NCBI RefSeq assembly: GCF_918378365.1
Contig: NZ_OU912926.1
Location: 992,001-1,056,000, forward strand
DNA length: 64,000 nucleotides
Source of the DNA: Candidatus Nitrotoga arctica
Lineage (GTDB): Bacteria; Pseudomonadota; Gammaproteobacteria; Burkholderiales; Gallionellaceae
Reading direction: 5' to 3'
A program made the position numbers and the translations under genes. How positions within the stretch are numbered: the stretch's first letter is position 1; each line of letters begins with the position of its first letter. The notes below the pieces were generated by a model. That model ran no database searches and was not told the origin of the DNA. It worked only from the letters and a program-made list of their open reading frames with translations. Positions 17,312-24,310 of this stretch are shown here, piece by piece.

Positions 17312-17926
17312 TTACTTAAATGCTTTTATTAAATTGACGATTTGTTCCGTCCTATCTGAGAGTTCTCCAGGTATATGCCATAACACAGTTTGCCGAATAT
17401 TCCTCCATCGCGGCCTTGAACATCTTACATCAGCCAAAATCGCAAATGAGACTAAGGCAACCGCACGGCTTGGTTCCAAATACCGTCGAAGATGTCGTTC
17501 ATGATCCCTCATAAAAGATTCAATACGTTGTTCCAGAAACTTTGTCATCATTGCCATTGTTGATGCACTAGCTAAGCTATTTGGAGGCGCTAAATCGTCA
17601 ATGTTCAACGCTACAATTCCAAAACCAAATGACTTCTTGATTTGTGCCGAATTGAAAACAAGCTCAGTAGGATGTTCTTTTATACATCCGGACTCGATAA
17701 TTTCTGAACGCTTAACAGTGTCATTGAAAAGTTTGGATAGAGTAGGACTCTTATCAATAGAAAGTCCATGCTTCTTAAATAACGCACTTAGCGCGAATGC
17801 TCTATCTCGTGTTTGATCATGAAGGGTATTTTCATTGGAAGAGAATGTTGTGTCTGTACCGGCTTGCACTAGCGAACCTAATGCGTCTAATACAAATATG
17901 GGCTGATGATTAGATGTTCGTTTCAT
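17312..17926 (-). CDS. Unknown cargo protein, 204 residues
   Basis: Not recognised. A soluble protein without signal peptide or membrane segment. Helical regions flank a Ser/Ala-rich middle (PPNSLASASTMAMMTKFLEQRIESF in outline), followed by a basic segment RDHERHLRRYLEPSRAVALV. Codon use and AT content are unlike those of the phage-type genes to its left and like the cargo genes to its right. It points away from the plus-strand cargo genes, with a 440-base gap between. No strong ribosome-binding site precedes ATG 17926. Confidence 0.55.
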   Translation of the reverse strand: MKRTSNHQPIFVLDALGSLVQAGTDTTFSSNENTLHDQTRDRAFALSALFKKHGLSIDKSPTLSKLFNDTVKRSEIIESGCIKEHPTELVFNSAQIKKSFGFGIVALNIDDLAPPNSLASASTMAMMTKFLEQRIESFMRDHERHLRRYLEPSRAVALVSFAILADVRCSRPRWRNIRQTVLWHIPGELSDRTEQIVNLIKAFK

Positions 17927-18369
17927 AAGAATTAACGGTGTACTTAGGTGTTAAGCTATTGTTTTGAGGATTTGAGGAAAGAGCAAAAAACGCTCTCAAT
18001 CGGGCGAAGGAGAGATTACCATTGCTCTGCACTTGATGCGCGTAAGGGGAGACTACGAGTGCAAGGTGACCTAGCCGATCGACATCACTCTACAGCATGA
18101 AGCGGAGGGCATTTGCACCATAGGGGGAAGGACGACCGCATGTCTGTGCGGTGTGACACAGTTGGCGACTTTTCCCGAAGGTGTTCAGAGCGAACTATGT
18201 AACAGGTGGAAACTGGCGGTGGTAGGTAGTTAGGCCTAGATGTTGATGAGTGCCAATGGGTGGTACCTTGTGAAGGGGTACAAACTGAGGCACACTCTAA
18301 ATTTTCATTTGAAAATTTAAATGTCGCGAACATCTACTATAGATAAATAATCCAACGCAGGGGAATAAC
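17927..18369. promoter_or_regulatory. Gap between divergent cargo genes
   Basis: About 440 bases without a convincing gene; a minus-strand 82-codon frame at 18085-18333 looks accidental. Near the right edge is the inverted repeat TAAATTTTC / GAAAATTTA (18298-18319), then an AT-rich stretch with CTATAGAT, plausible as operator and promoter for the plus-strand cargo genes. Confidence 0.4.
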
Positions 18370-18831
18370 TTGAATAAATCAAAATCAGCCCCGATTGCGT
18401 TATCTATTGCCCTGCTTCTTTCAGTGGTTACCACAGGCGTGCATGCGGAGGAAGAAGATAAAAGATCTCCATTAGAAAAATTTCAGGGTGGCACGCACTT
18501 TCATTTTTTCATGTGCCAATTGACCGCCAGAAAAGCTGAACTTGATGTAAAAATGGGGAATCTACGCGAACCCTATACAACTGTCGGAGCGTGTGTAAAA
18601 GATGGGAAATCAGCAGTAAAAGCCCTTTTTCCAAAAGCAATCTCACCTTTCGCCTCCAAACCTGAAGCATCTAAATTACTCAAAGAATATTATGTTCTAT
18701 GGCTTACAGCTATGGATAGCGTTAAGCCGGATATCAATGAAGACGACAGCGAGTATGAAAAAAGGCAGAAGAACAATGATCGCAAATTAAACGAAGCGTG
18801 GCATCGATTCGAGATTGAAGCTGAGATTTAA
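18370..18831 (+). CDS. Small exported protein of the cargo segment
   Basis: A 153-residue protein with a clear N-terminal signal peptide (hydrophobic APIALSIALLLSVVTTG, cleavage likely after VHA at about residue 26), so periplasmic. The mature part is hydrophilic and Lys/Glu-rich with two cysteines (in FMCQLTARK and GACVKDGK) that could form a disulfide. The start codon is TTG at 18370, set by AGGGG just ahead; no ATG fits. No family recognised. First of the plus-strand cargo genes. Confidence 0.65.
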   Translation: MNKSKSAPIALSIALLLSVVTTGVHAEEEDKRSPLEKFQGGTHFHFFMCQLTARKAELDVKMGNLREPYTTVGACVKDGKSAVKALFPKAISPFASKPEASKLLKEYYVLWLTAMDSVKPDINEDDSEYEKRQKNNDRKLNEAWHRFEIEAEI

Positions 18832-18893
18832 CTTAAGCTTAATTAAAATTAATAGCAATCCACAAACAATAAAAAAATGCTCAGGGGAATTTC

Positions 18894-19862
18894 GTGACAG
18901 CTATCACAAAGCTTCAAATCAGTAATGAAAAAATGGCGTGGGATGTATTGGAAAATGCACTTAAGGGCGGATATGACGACAAGGCAATTTCCTTATCCCT
19001 AGATAGCTGGGCCGAAATACACCTTCATTACGACGGAGGAAAGTACAATTCCTCAGTTCCTACTGGCGTAATGCAAAGCTTTCTTGATTTGCAAAAAGCA
19101 ATCAACAGGGCCGCAGCCGCACTCATATATAATGAATTTAATGCGTTACGCTTGACATCAGAAGATAGAAGGCAATTTGAACTAGTTGTTACTGTTTCAG
19201 GTGGTAGTTCAAATTATAATGTTGATCTAGCCAAGATATTTAATGCATTAATAGTAAAAGCCGCAGATAAAATGTCAGGTAAAGAACTTGTAATTTTAAT
19301 TATAGCGCTGGTTGCGCTGTGCGCATCGACGGTTGCGTGGAAAGATTATTTAGCGATGTTATCCGATCAATCTAAAGTTGAGCTTTCTCTTAATTTGAGT
19401 AAGGAGGAAACAAAACGCTCGCAGATTCTTAAAGATGCCTTAAAGGCAGAACCAAAATTAGGTGAAATGCGCGAGGATTTGCGTGAGTCACAACACCAAT
19501 TCTTACGTAGCGCCGTAGGCGCAAAATCAATTGAAGTGCAAGGAATTAATATTAGCGGGGCTGATGCTGTTGACTTGGCACAAACGCAACCTGAACGATC
19601 AAAAGATTTACATTACAAAGAATCCTTTCGTATTTTGGCAGTAGATACCACCAATAAAGAATTAGTCAAAGTGAAAATTCGTGGTGTTAAAAAGGAATTT
19701 ACCGCTTTTTTTAAAGATGAATCGTTTGACGAAAAGCAACTCACATTGCTAAAAAATAAATTGATGTCCCGTGAACCCGTTCACCTTGTGGTAAACGCTA
19801 CAATGCTGCGAGATAAAATTAAAACAGCAGAAATACTTTCTGTTAATGAAATAGAAAAATAG
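18894..19862 (+). CDS. Membrane-anchored unknown protein of the cargo segment
   Basis: A 322-residue protein starting at GTG 18894 behind CAGGGG. The N-terminal domain (1-125) contains LSLDSWAEIHLHYDGGKYNSS and LDLQKAINRAAAAL. One transmembrane helix follows at about residues 131-149 (LVILIIALVALCASTVAW), then a charged coiled-coil-like region and a C-terminal beta-rich domain (about 225-322). From memory, proteins with this DSW/DGW-x-Q N-domain plus one membrane helix occur in mobile and defence-type loci, but I cannot name a characterised family. Undamaged and AT-rich. Confidence 0.7.
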   Translation: MTAITKLQISNEKMAWDVLENALKGGYDDKAISLSLDSWAEIHLHYDGGKYNSSVPTGVMQSFLDLQKAINRAAAALIYNEFNALRLTSEDRRQFELVVTVSGGSSNYNVDLAKIFNALIVKAADKMSGKELVILIIALVALCASTVAWKDYLAMLSDQSKVELSLNLSKEETKRSQILKDALKAEPKLGEMREDLRESQHQFLRSAVGAKSIEVQGINISGADAVDLAQTQPERSKDLHYKESFRILAVDTTNKELVKVKIRGVKKEFTAFFKDESFDEKQLTLLKNKLMSREPVHLVVNATMLRDKIKTAEILSVNEIEK

Positions 19863-19882
19863 TTTTTTCAATAATCAATCAT

Positions 19883-19910
19883 GGCAGTCTTCAGAACCCC
19901 AGTTTGGGAC
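19883..19910 (-). repeat. Inverted copy of the dispersed ~20-bp repeat
   Basis: Read on minus: GTCCCAAACTG, then GGGTTCT, then GAAGACTGCC. It closely matches plus-strand 21676-21705 (CCAAACTG, GTTCTCGAAGACTGCC). It sits between the membrane-protein and zinc-ribbon genes, in the opposite orientation to the other copies. Confidence 0.6.
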
Positions 19911-19992
19911 ACCAGTATGAGTAGGAACTATATTTATTTGCGCACCATGTAGAGATGATATGTACGAAGGCTAGGAAGATTAAGGAGCAAAT

Positions 19993-20244
19993 ATGTCCCT
20001 CGAGTTTATGCTCCAAGAGATGTTGCAACAAATCTATTGCCGGGGTGGCTCAGAATTTGTCGTGGAAGCATATTTGATTGCATGGCGTAGCGCTATAGCA
20101 AATTTTGAAAGCCCACTGCCCTGCCCACTGTGTTTTATGAAAGGGCAAATTCAGAGGCTTAATTTTCTAGATGATGATAGCGGAGTTGGATCTGTAAGAT
20201 GCGCGCGGTGCCGCCAATACTTTTTGTTCATAAACGCCAAGTGA
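19993..20244 (+). CDS. Small zinc-ribbon protein
   Basis: An 83-residue protein: an N-terminal helix, then two CxxC knuckles, C44-PL-C47 and C70-AR-C73, with hydrophobic residues around them as in zinc ribbons. No other domain. Start ATG 19993 has a good AAGGAG site. It lies between the membrane protein and the TPR-HEPN pair on the same strand, with gaps of 130 and 160 bases that could each hold a promoter. A nucleic-acid or protein adaptor role is possible but not shown. Confidence 0.65.
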   Translation: MSLEFMLQEMLQQIYCRGGSEFVVEAYLIAWRSAIANFESPLPCPLCFMKGQIQRLNFLDDDSGVGSVRCARCRQYFLFINAK

Positions 20245-20407
20245 GAATCGTTTAGTAATTGGGAGGGCTTAGACTGAGGTCGTAGAAAAAAGATGGGTGC
20301 TTCGACCTCTGTATTACTTCCTGCAAAAAACAGATACTATGTTAACAATTAGTCTGCGCAATTTACAATTCCTTAGGCGAATACAGGTTTAAATTCGATC
20401 CATTATT

Positions 20408-21148
20408 ATGACACCAACGCCAAAAAAGAAGGTCGATGAGCTCATTGAGTCTATCAATGAAATGATTTTGAACGGGCTTAATAATGATCGTATTGAAGAG
20501 ATTATTGCTGACGCGGAAAAGTTAAAAATACAAGGTAAGTCCTCCGACTCATACACTGTACGTGGAATGATTGCAGCGCTTCGCGGTGACGCTAATGAAA
20601 CCGATAGATTATTTACGGCTGCGCTGCATATCGGAGGGAGAAATCCAGCTACGCTCTCAAATTATGCAGCAGCACTTTGTAATTTAGGTAAGCATACTGC
20701 TTCTACCAGAATTATTGATGAGGCGTTAGCTTTGGACGGAAATAATTTAACTTATATCAAACAAGCTATAAAATTTCATTTGGTAGCTTTTGATATTGAA
20801 GCAACTCGAAAACTTCTTAAGAGATGCGAAACGCTTGGTCAACCCATTCAAGATTTTAAGATGGAGATTGAAATGACCACGAATGAGGCAATGCTGGCAG
20901 AGCACAATGCTGCTTGGCAGGATGCGGCATCCCGCATTGAGCTTGCCTCAGGCGTGCTACACAAACTTAATTTTAATTCTAGAAAGCGCAAAATATTTCC
21001 TTTTGATGGAATCCTCTTATATGAATTTCAACTCGATGCCGATATTGACACCATTGCTCAAGTGGAAAGCGCCATCAGTGATGCTATCGCTGAAATGCCG
21101 TATTCTCCAGTTGATAATTTTTTGTGTATAACGTGTTCGGCACTATGA
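20408..21148 (+). CDS. TPR-repeat protein coupled to a HEPN protein
   Basis: A 246-residue protein. Residues about 50-145 form tetratricopeptide-like helical hairpins (YTVRGMIAALRGDANETDRLF, TLSNYAAALCNLGKHTASTRI in part, ALALDGNNLTYIKQAI). A C-terminal domain of about 90 residues follows (KIFPFDGILLYEFQLDADID onward) that I do not recognise. The stop overlaps the HEPN start as ATGA, so the two are translationally coupled. In comparable toxin-antitoxin pairs the first gene often encodes the antitoxin or sensor; that is inference. No strong ribosome-binding site precedes ATG 20408. Confidence 0.7.
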   Translation: MTPTPKKKVDELIESINEMILNGLNNDRIEEIIADAEKLKIQGKSSDSYTVRGMIAALRGDANETDRLFTAALHIGGRNPATLSNYAAALCNLGKHTASTRIIDEALALDGNNLTYIKQAIKFHLVAFDIEATRKLLKRCETLGQPIQDFKMEIEMTTNEAMLAEHNAAWQDAASRIELASGVLHKLNFNSRKRKIFPFDGILLYEFQLDADIDTIAQVESAISDAIAEMPYSPVDNFLCITCSAL

Positions 21149-21570
21149 GTGTCTTGCCAAAAGATTTCTTAGAAAGTGCGACTAAGCTTGCAACTCCTGA
21201 TTGTGATGAGATAACTCAAAGAAATATTATTTCAAGGGCATATTACGCCGCTTATCATCGGTCTTGTCAATTAATTAAACCTGTGTATTCTTCCGACGAG
21301 AATATTGGAATGCACAAGCAATATATTCAACAACTCAACAATGGGAAAAAAGGATCTGTTGATCGTAGGCTTGGAGGCCGCCTTTTTAAGATGTTTGGAC
21401 GCAGACGTATTGCAGACTATTTAATTAATGCAAACATTGGACAGGATATTGCTCCACTTCAGCTTACAACTGCAAAAGAATTATTTGAGATTATTGATAC
21501 TCATGTAGCGAATGCGAATATGGTACCCACCACTCCAGCCAATAATTCAAACGTGGTAAGTATTAGATGA
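21145..21570 (+). CDS. HEPN-domain protein (putative RNase)
   Basis: A 141-residue HEPN-like four-helix protein. The diagnostic segment ISRAYYAAYHRSCQLI gives R31-x6-H38, within the Rx4-6H motif of catalytic HEPN ribonucleases used as toxins and in anti-phage systems. The frame is open from GTG 21124, but ATG 21145 overlaps the TPR gene stop as ATGA and is the natural start. Late residues are low-complexity (PTTPANNSNVV). It lies directly before the repeat cluster and integrase. Nuclease activity is inferred from the motif. Confidence 0.75.
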   Translation: MSVLPKDFLESATKLATPDCDEITQRNIISRAYYAAYHRSCQLIKPVYSSDENIGMHKQYIQQLNNGKKGSVDRRLGGRLFKMFGRRRIADYLINANIGQDIAPLQLTTAKELFEIIDTHVANANMVPTTPANNSNVVSIR

Positions 21571-21589
21571 TTTTCGTATCTTAAACTAA

Positions 21590-21697
21590 CGGTCTGAAAA
21601 TTTTCCAAAGTGGTGTTGCGAAAACATAATACAAGCCGCTCAAGCTGAGGTTCTCAGGGCGCACCCTCTTACCTGCGCCAAACTGACGTTCTCGAAG
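21590..21697. repeat. Right cluster of the dispersed ~20-bp repeat
   Basis: Three units lie between the HEPN gene and the integrase. 21590-21617 nearly matches 16607-16634 (26 of 28 bases). 21638-21658 reads GCTCAAGCTGAGGTTCTCAG, and 21676-21697 reads GCCAAACTGACGTTCTCGAA. With the left cluster they bracket the cargo genes. Confidence 0.65.
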
Positions 21698-21704
21698 ACT
21701 GCCC

Positions 21705-22940
21705 TCAGTTATGCTGCCCTCGTAATTGCACAACAGTTCCACCCTTAACGGCAACCACAGAACAATAAGCCGCCCAGTCAGCCATCAATCTTCGACGCTT
21801 ATCGAACAGCGAGCCACGTGCATATGCTGCTTCGGCCTTATCCTTTAGCTGGTGTGCTAGGGCGTGCTCTATGACCTCGCGCGGGTATGCGGTAGTTTCT
21901 CCTGCCCAATCACGGAAGCTTGAGCGGAAGCCATGCGCTGTGACTGGACGACCCATACGCCTAAGTACGGCCGTCAGGGTCATGTCTGAAAGCTCAGTAC
22001 CCTTGGTGTTGGGGAACAGGAGATCGCTACCGTCTATGCGTGGTAGAGCGCGAAGCAATTCTAAAGCTGCTTCAGATAGGGGAATGCGATGCTCACGGCC
22101 TGCTTTCATGCGCTCGGCCGGAATTGTCCAGACGGCACTGTTTATATCTACCTCTGCCCACGTTGCACCTCGTACCTCGCCTGATCGAGCAACAGTGAGA
22201 ATAGCGAACTCAAGAGCACGGGCACCCATACCAGCTTGCTGACGAAGTTCAGCGAGGAAAGCGCCTACATCAGAATAGGGGAGGGCGGCATGGTGCTCTA
22301 TTTTTCGCACCTTACTAGGTGCTGCCAGCAGTTTATCAAGGTGGCCTTTCCAGCGTGCTGGGTTATCCCCCTTCCGATATCCTCGGACAGTTGCCCAATC
22401 TAGCATTGATTCTATGCGCCCCCGCAAGCGACTCGCTGTTTCCGTTTTGGTTGTCCAAATAGGCTCAAGTATTTTGAGGAGTGTGACTGTGGAAACAAGA
22501 TCTACACTTACGGCTCCAATTATCGGGCTGGCATAGGTAGAGATTGTGTTTTTCCACTGATCCGCATGTTTGGCATTTTTCCAGCCTGAACGGTGGGCAG
22601 CGATATAGGCAGTAGCACATTGGTCAAAAGTCAGCACGGCGGCACGGGTGGCAATCATTGCGCTCTTAGCTTCTTGACGCTGATCAATTGGGTCTATGTC
22701 CTCTCGCAGTTGCTTGCGCGCCTCTGCGGCTCTTTCTCTTGCTTCTTTTAGCGTTACATCAGGATAGGCCCCCAATCCCATCTCCCTTGCCTTGCCCGCA
22801 CGGGTATACCTAAATGCCCAAGATCGAGTGCTGAAGGCACTGACACGGAAATACAGCCCGCCTCCGTCTGCATAGTAGCCGCGCTCGATTAGAGCGTTAA
22901 CCTTGGTAACTGAGAGCCTGTTGAGTGTGTGCTGTCCCAT
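21705..22940 (-). CDS. int: P4-type tyrosine integrase
   Basis: Site-specific recombinase that inserts and excises the element at tRNA-Ser. It begins with a DUF4102-type arm-binding domain (YADGGGLYFRVSAFSTRSWAF, AREMGLGAYPDVTLKEAR), then a core-binding domain. The catalytic domain has the first Arg in ILTVARSGEVRGATW, the HxxR box in AHGFRSSFRDWAGE, H in EHALAHQ and the nucleophilic Tyr in EAAYARGS. The 411 residues are full length. Start ATG 22940 is set by GGAGG. It sits 160 bases from the right attachment repeat, so the element may still be mobile. Confidence 0.96.
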   Translation of the reverse strand: MGQHTLNRLSVTKVNALIERGYYADGGGLYFRVSAFSTRSWAFRYTRAGKAREMGLGAYPDVTLKEARERAAEARKQLREDIDPIDQRQEAKSAMIATRAAVLTFDQCATAYIAAHRSGWKNAKHADQWKNTISTYASPIIGAVSVDLVSTVTLLKILEPIWTTKTETASRLRGRIESMLDWATVRGYRKGDNPARWKGHLDKLLAAPSKVRKIEHHAALPYSDVGAFLAELRQQAGMGARALEFAILTVARSGEVRGATWAEVDINSAVWTIPAERMKAGREHRIPLSEAALELLRALPRIDGSDLLFPNTKGTELSDMTLTAVLRRMGRPVTAHGFRSSFRDWAGETTAYPREVIEHALAHQLKDKAEAAYARGSLFDKRRRLMADWAAYCSVVAVKGGTVVQLRGQHN

Positions 22941-22957
22941 AATACCTCCCTATTAAC

Positions 22958-22977
22958 CTGCCCATGTTCCTGCCCAT
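22958..22977 (+). repeat. Tandem CTGCCCAT repeat near right end of the element
   Basis: CTGCCCATGTTCCTGCCCAT, one mismatch from 9852-9871 and in the same orientation. A third partial copy, CTGTCCCAT, lies at 22932 over the integrase start. Candidate integrase arm sites or autoregulatory sites. Confidence 0.55.
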
Positions 22978-23100
22978 GATATTAATCTGGAATATGAAGG
23001 AAAGCAAGAGAACAATCTGGAACTCGATTAGCTTGAAAGTCCAGTACGATTGACACTCACAAGGTATTAGTAAGATCTGTCTGGAATTAGAATTGGCGGA

Positions 23101-23116
23101 CGCCTTCTCCGCCAGT
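23101..23116. repeat. Right attachment repeat (attR core)
   Basis: CGCCTTCTCCGCCAGT, identical to the tRNA-Ser 3' end at 9797-9812. It marks the right boundary of the element. The sequence beyond it (including a terminator) is the original downstream flank of the tRNA gene. Confidence 0.9.
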
Positions 23117-23150
23117 TACAAGTTCAGTAAAATCCAAGTAAGTACACATA

Positions 23151-23173
23151 ACCCGCCTAAACGCGGGTTTTTT
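23151..23173 (+). terminator. Rho-independent terminator, formerly of tRNA-Ser
   Basis: ACCCGC-CTAAAC-GCGGGT followed by TTTTT. It lies 35 bases after attR and would originally have ended the tRNA-Ser transcript; the insertion has moved it 13.3 kb from the tRNA. Confidence 0.75.
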
Positions 23174-23233
23174 GTGGAAAATAATGGCGATACGCATACC
23201 GATGTGGACTATTCAGGAACACTAAAAACAATT

Positions 23234-24310
23234 CTATCGTCTTTCAGTCAACCACAGCATCCCCGTCGCTAGTAACAGGAATAGTAGTGGCATCGCCACA
23301 GCACTCAGCAGGGGCTGCCACCCATTGAGTGCACCCAAATTGGTGAATAGCTTACCCACAAAATGAAACGCTAGTCCCAATATAATACCCAAGAATATTT
23401 TGGCGCTAATTCCACCTTGGCGCCGCTGGTGCGAAGCAAAGGGCAAGGCCAATAACATCATCACCAATACTGCAAATGGATACACCAATTTATTCCACAT
23501 AGCAATTTCATAAGACACGGTCTTCTGATGGTTGTCGCGCAAGTGCTCGATATATTGATAAAGATTCAATATCGACATCTGTCCCGGCCCCACCAGTATC
23601 GCTCTCAGAATGCCCAAGTTAAGCGCCGAGCGCCATTCCATGCTGACCTGATGGTTTACTGTCGTACCCTGTGTATTAAAAAGAGTTTGCGTCACGTCTT
23701 CCAGTTGCCAGCGATTCTTTTCCACATAAGCAGCGCGTTTTGCTGCAGTAATGGCACGCAGATGGTAACTCTCATCAAATTCATAAATGCTGATATTCAA
23801 TAGGGTGGTATCTGGCAGCACGTTTTTTATGTTTACAAAACTGCGTTCATCTTTGGCCCACACGCCGGAACGGAATTCTCTCAGCGACACTTCAGCATTC
23901 TGGGCTTTAAGCCTTAGTTCCTGCGCCATGCGTTCACTAAGAGGGGCAATCATTTCGCCACACAGATAAGTCAACAGAACGAGTGGCAAACCTATCTTGA
24001 ACAAAGCTATTACCATTTGCCGCAGTGAAACGCCAGAAGAACGGTAGACGGTCAATTCCGAATTAGCAGCCATCTGCGTCAGCGCAAAAATTGCACCAAT
24101 CAATACTGCTACTGGAAACAATTCATAGATTCGGCCAGGCACTGTCAGCAAAACAAACAGCAACGCATAGCCTAGGTGATAATTGCCGCTACCCAGTGCA
24201 TTCAGTTCATGTATCAGGTCAAAAAAAGAAAACAGCATCAGCAAGGCAGCGAATACCAGTGCGATGCTGGCGTATATCTCACGCGCCAAACAACGAGTTA
24301 GCAGCCTCAT
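23234..24310 (-). CDS. lptG: LPS export ABC transporter permease LptG
   Basis: Inner-membrane half of the LptB2FG transporter that pulls lipopolysaccharide from the membrane and feeds the LptC-A-D bridge. The 358-residue protein has an N-terminal pair of membrane helices after LTRCLAREIYASIAL, a large periplasmic beta-jellyroll (about 130-260) and four C-terminal helices (GGISAKIFLGIILGLAFHFVGKL in outline). The frame is open further upstream, but the ATG at 24310 overlaps the lptF stop as ATGA and gives the usual length. Confidence 0.95.
   Translation of the reverse strand: MRLLTRCLAREIYASIALVFAALLMLFSFFDLIHELNALGSGNYHLGYALLFVLLTVPGRIYELFPVAVLIGAIFALTQMAANSELTVYRSSGVSLRQMVIALFKIGLPLVLLTYLCGEMIAPLSERMAQELRLKAQNAEVSLREFRSGVWAKDERSFVNIKNVLPDTTLLNISIYEFDESYHLRAITAAKRAAYVEKNRWQLEDVTQTLFNTQGTTVNHQVSMEWRSALNLGILRAILVGPGQMSILNLYQYIEHLRDNHQKTVSYEIAMWNKLVYPFAVLVMMLLALPFASHQRRQGGISAKIFLGIILGLAFHFVGKLFTNLGALNGWQPLLSAVAMPLLFLLLATGMLWLTERR

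Larger units (their letters stand above)
9797..23116. mobile_element. Integrated phage satellite / reduced prophage in tRNA-Ser
   Basis: A 13.3-kb element bounded by the direct repeat CGCCTTCTCCGCCAGT at 9797-9812 and 23101-23116. It has a P4-type integrase beside the right end, an AlpA-like regulator, a replication pair, terminase small and large subunits and several unknown genes. Phage-type genes are nearly all on the minus strand; the cargo genes at 18.4-21.6 kb are on plus. No capsid, portal, tail, lysis or recognisable repressor gene is seen. Family knowledge suggests a satellite packaged by a helper, or a prophage reduced to its replication and packaging genes. Confidence 0.88.

Noticed and set aside
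18085..18333. 82-codon minus-strand frame in the divergent cargo gap
   Set aside because: Odd composition (many Ser, Pro, Cys, His), no family and no start signal; the region looks regulatory.
16571..21697. CRISPR array suggested by the repeated ~20-bp units
   Set aside because: Irregular spacing, one inverted copy, variable units and no cas genes.
9797..23116. Reading the integrated element as a complete inducible prophage
   Set aside because: No capsid, portal, tail, lysis or repressor genes between the attachment repeats; 13.3 kb is too small.
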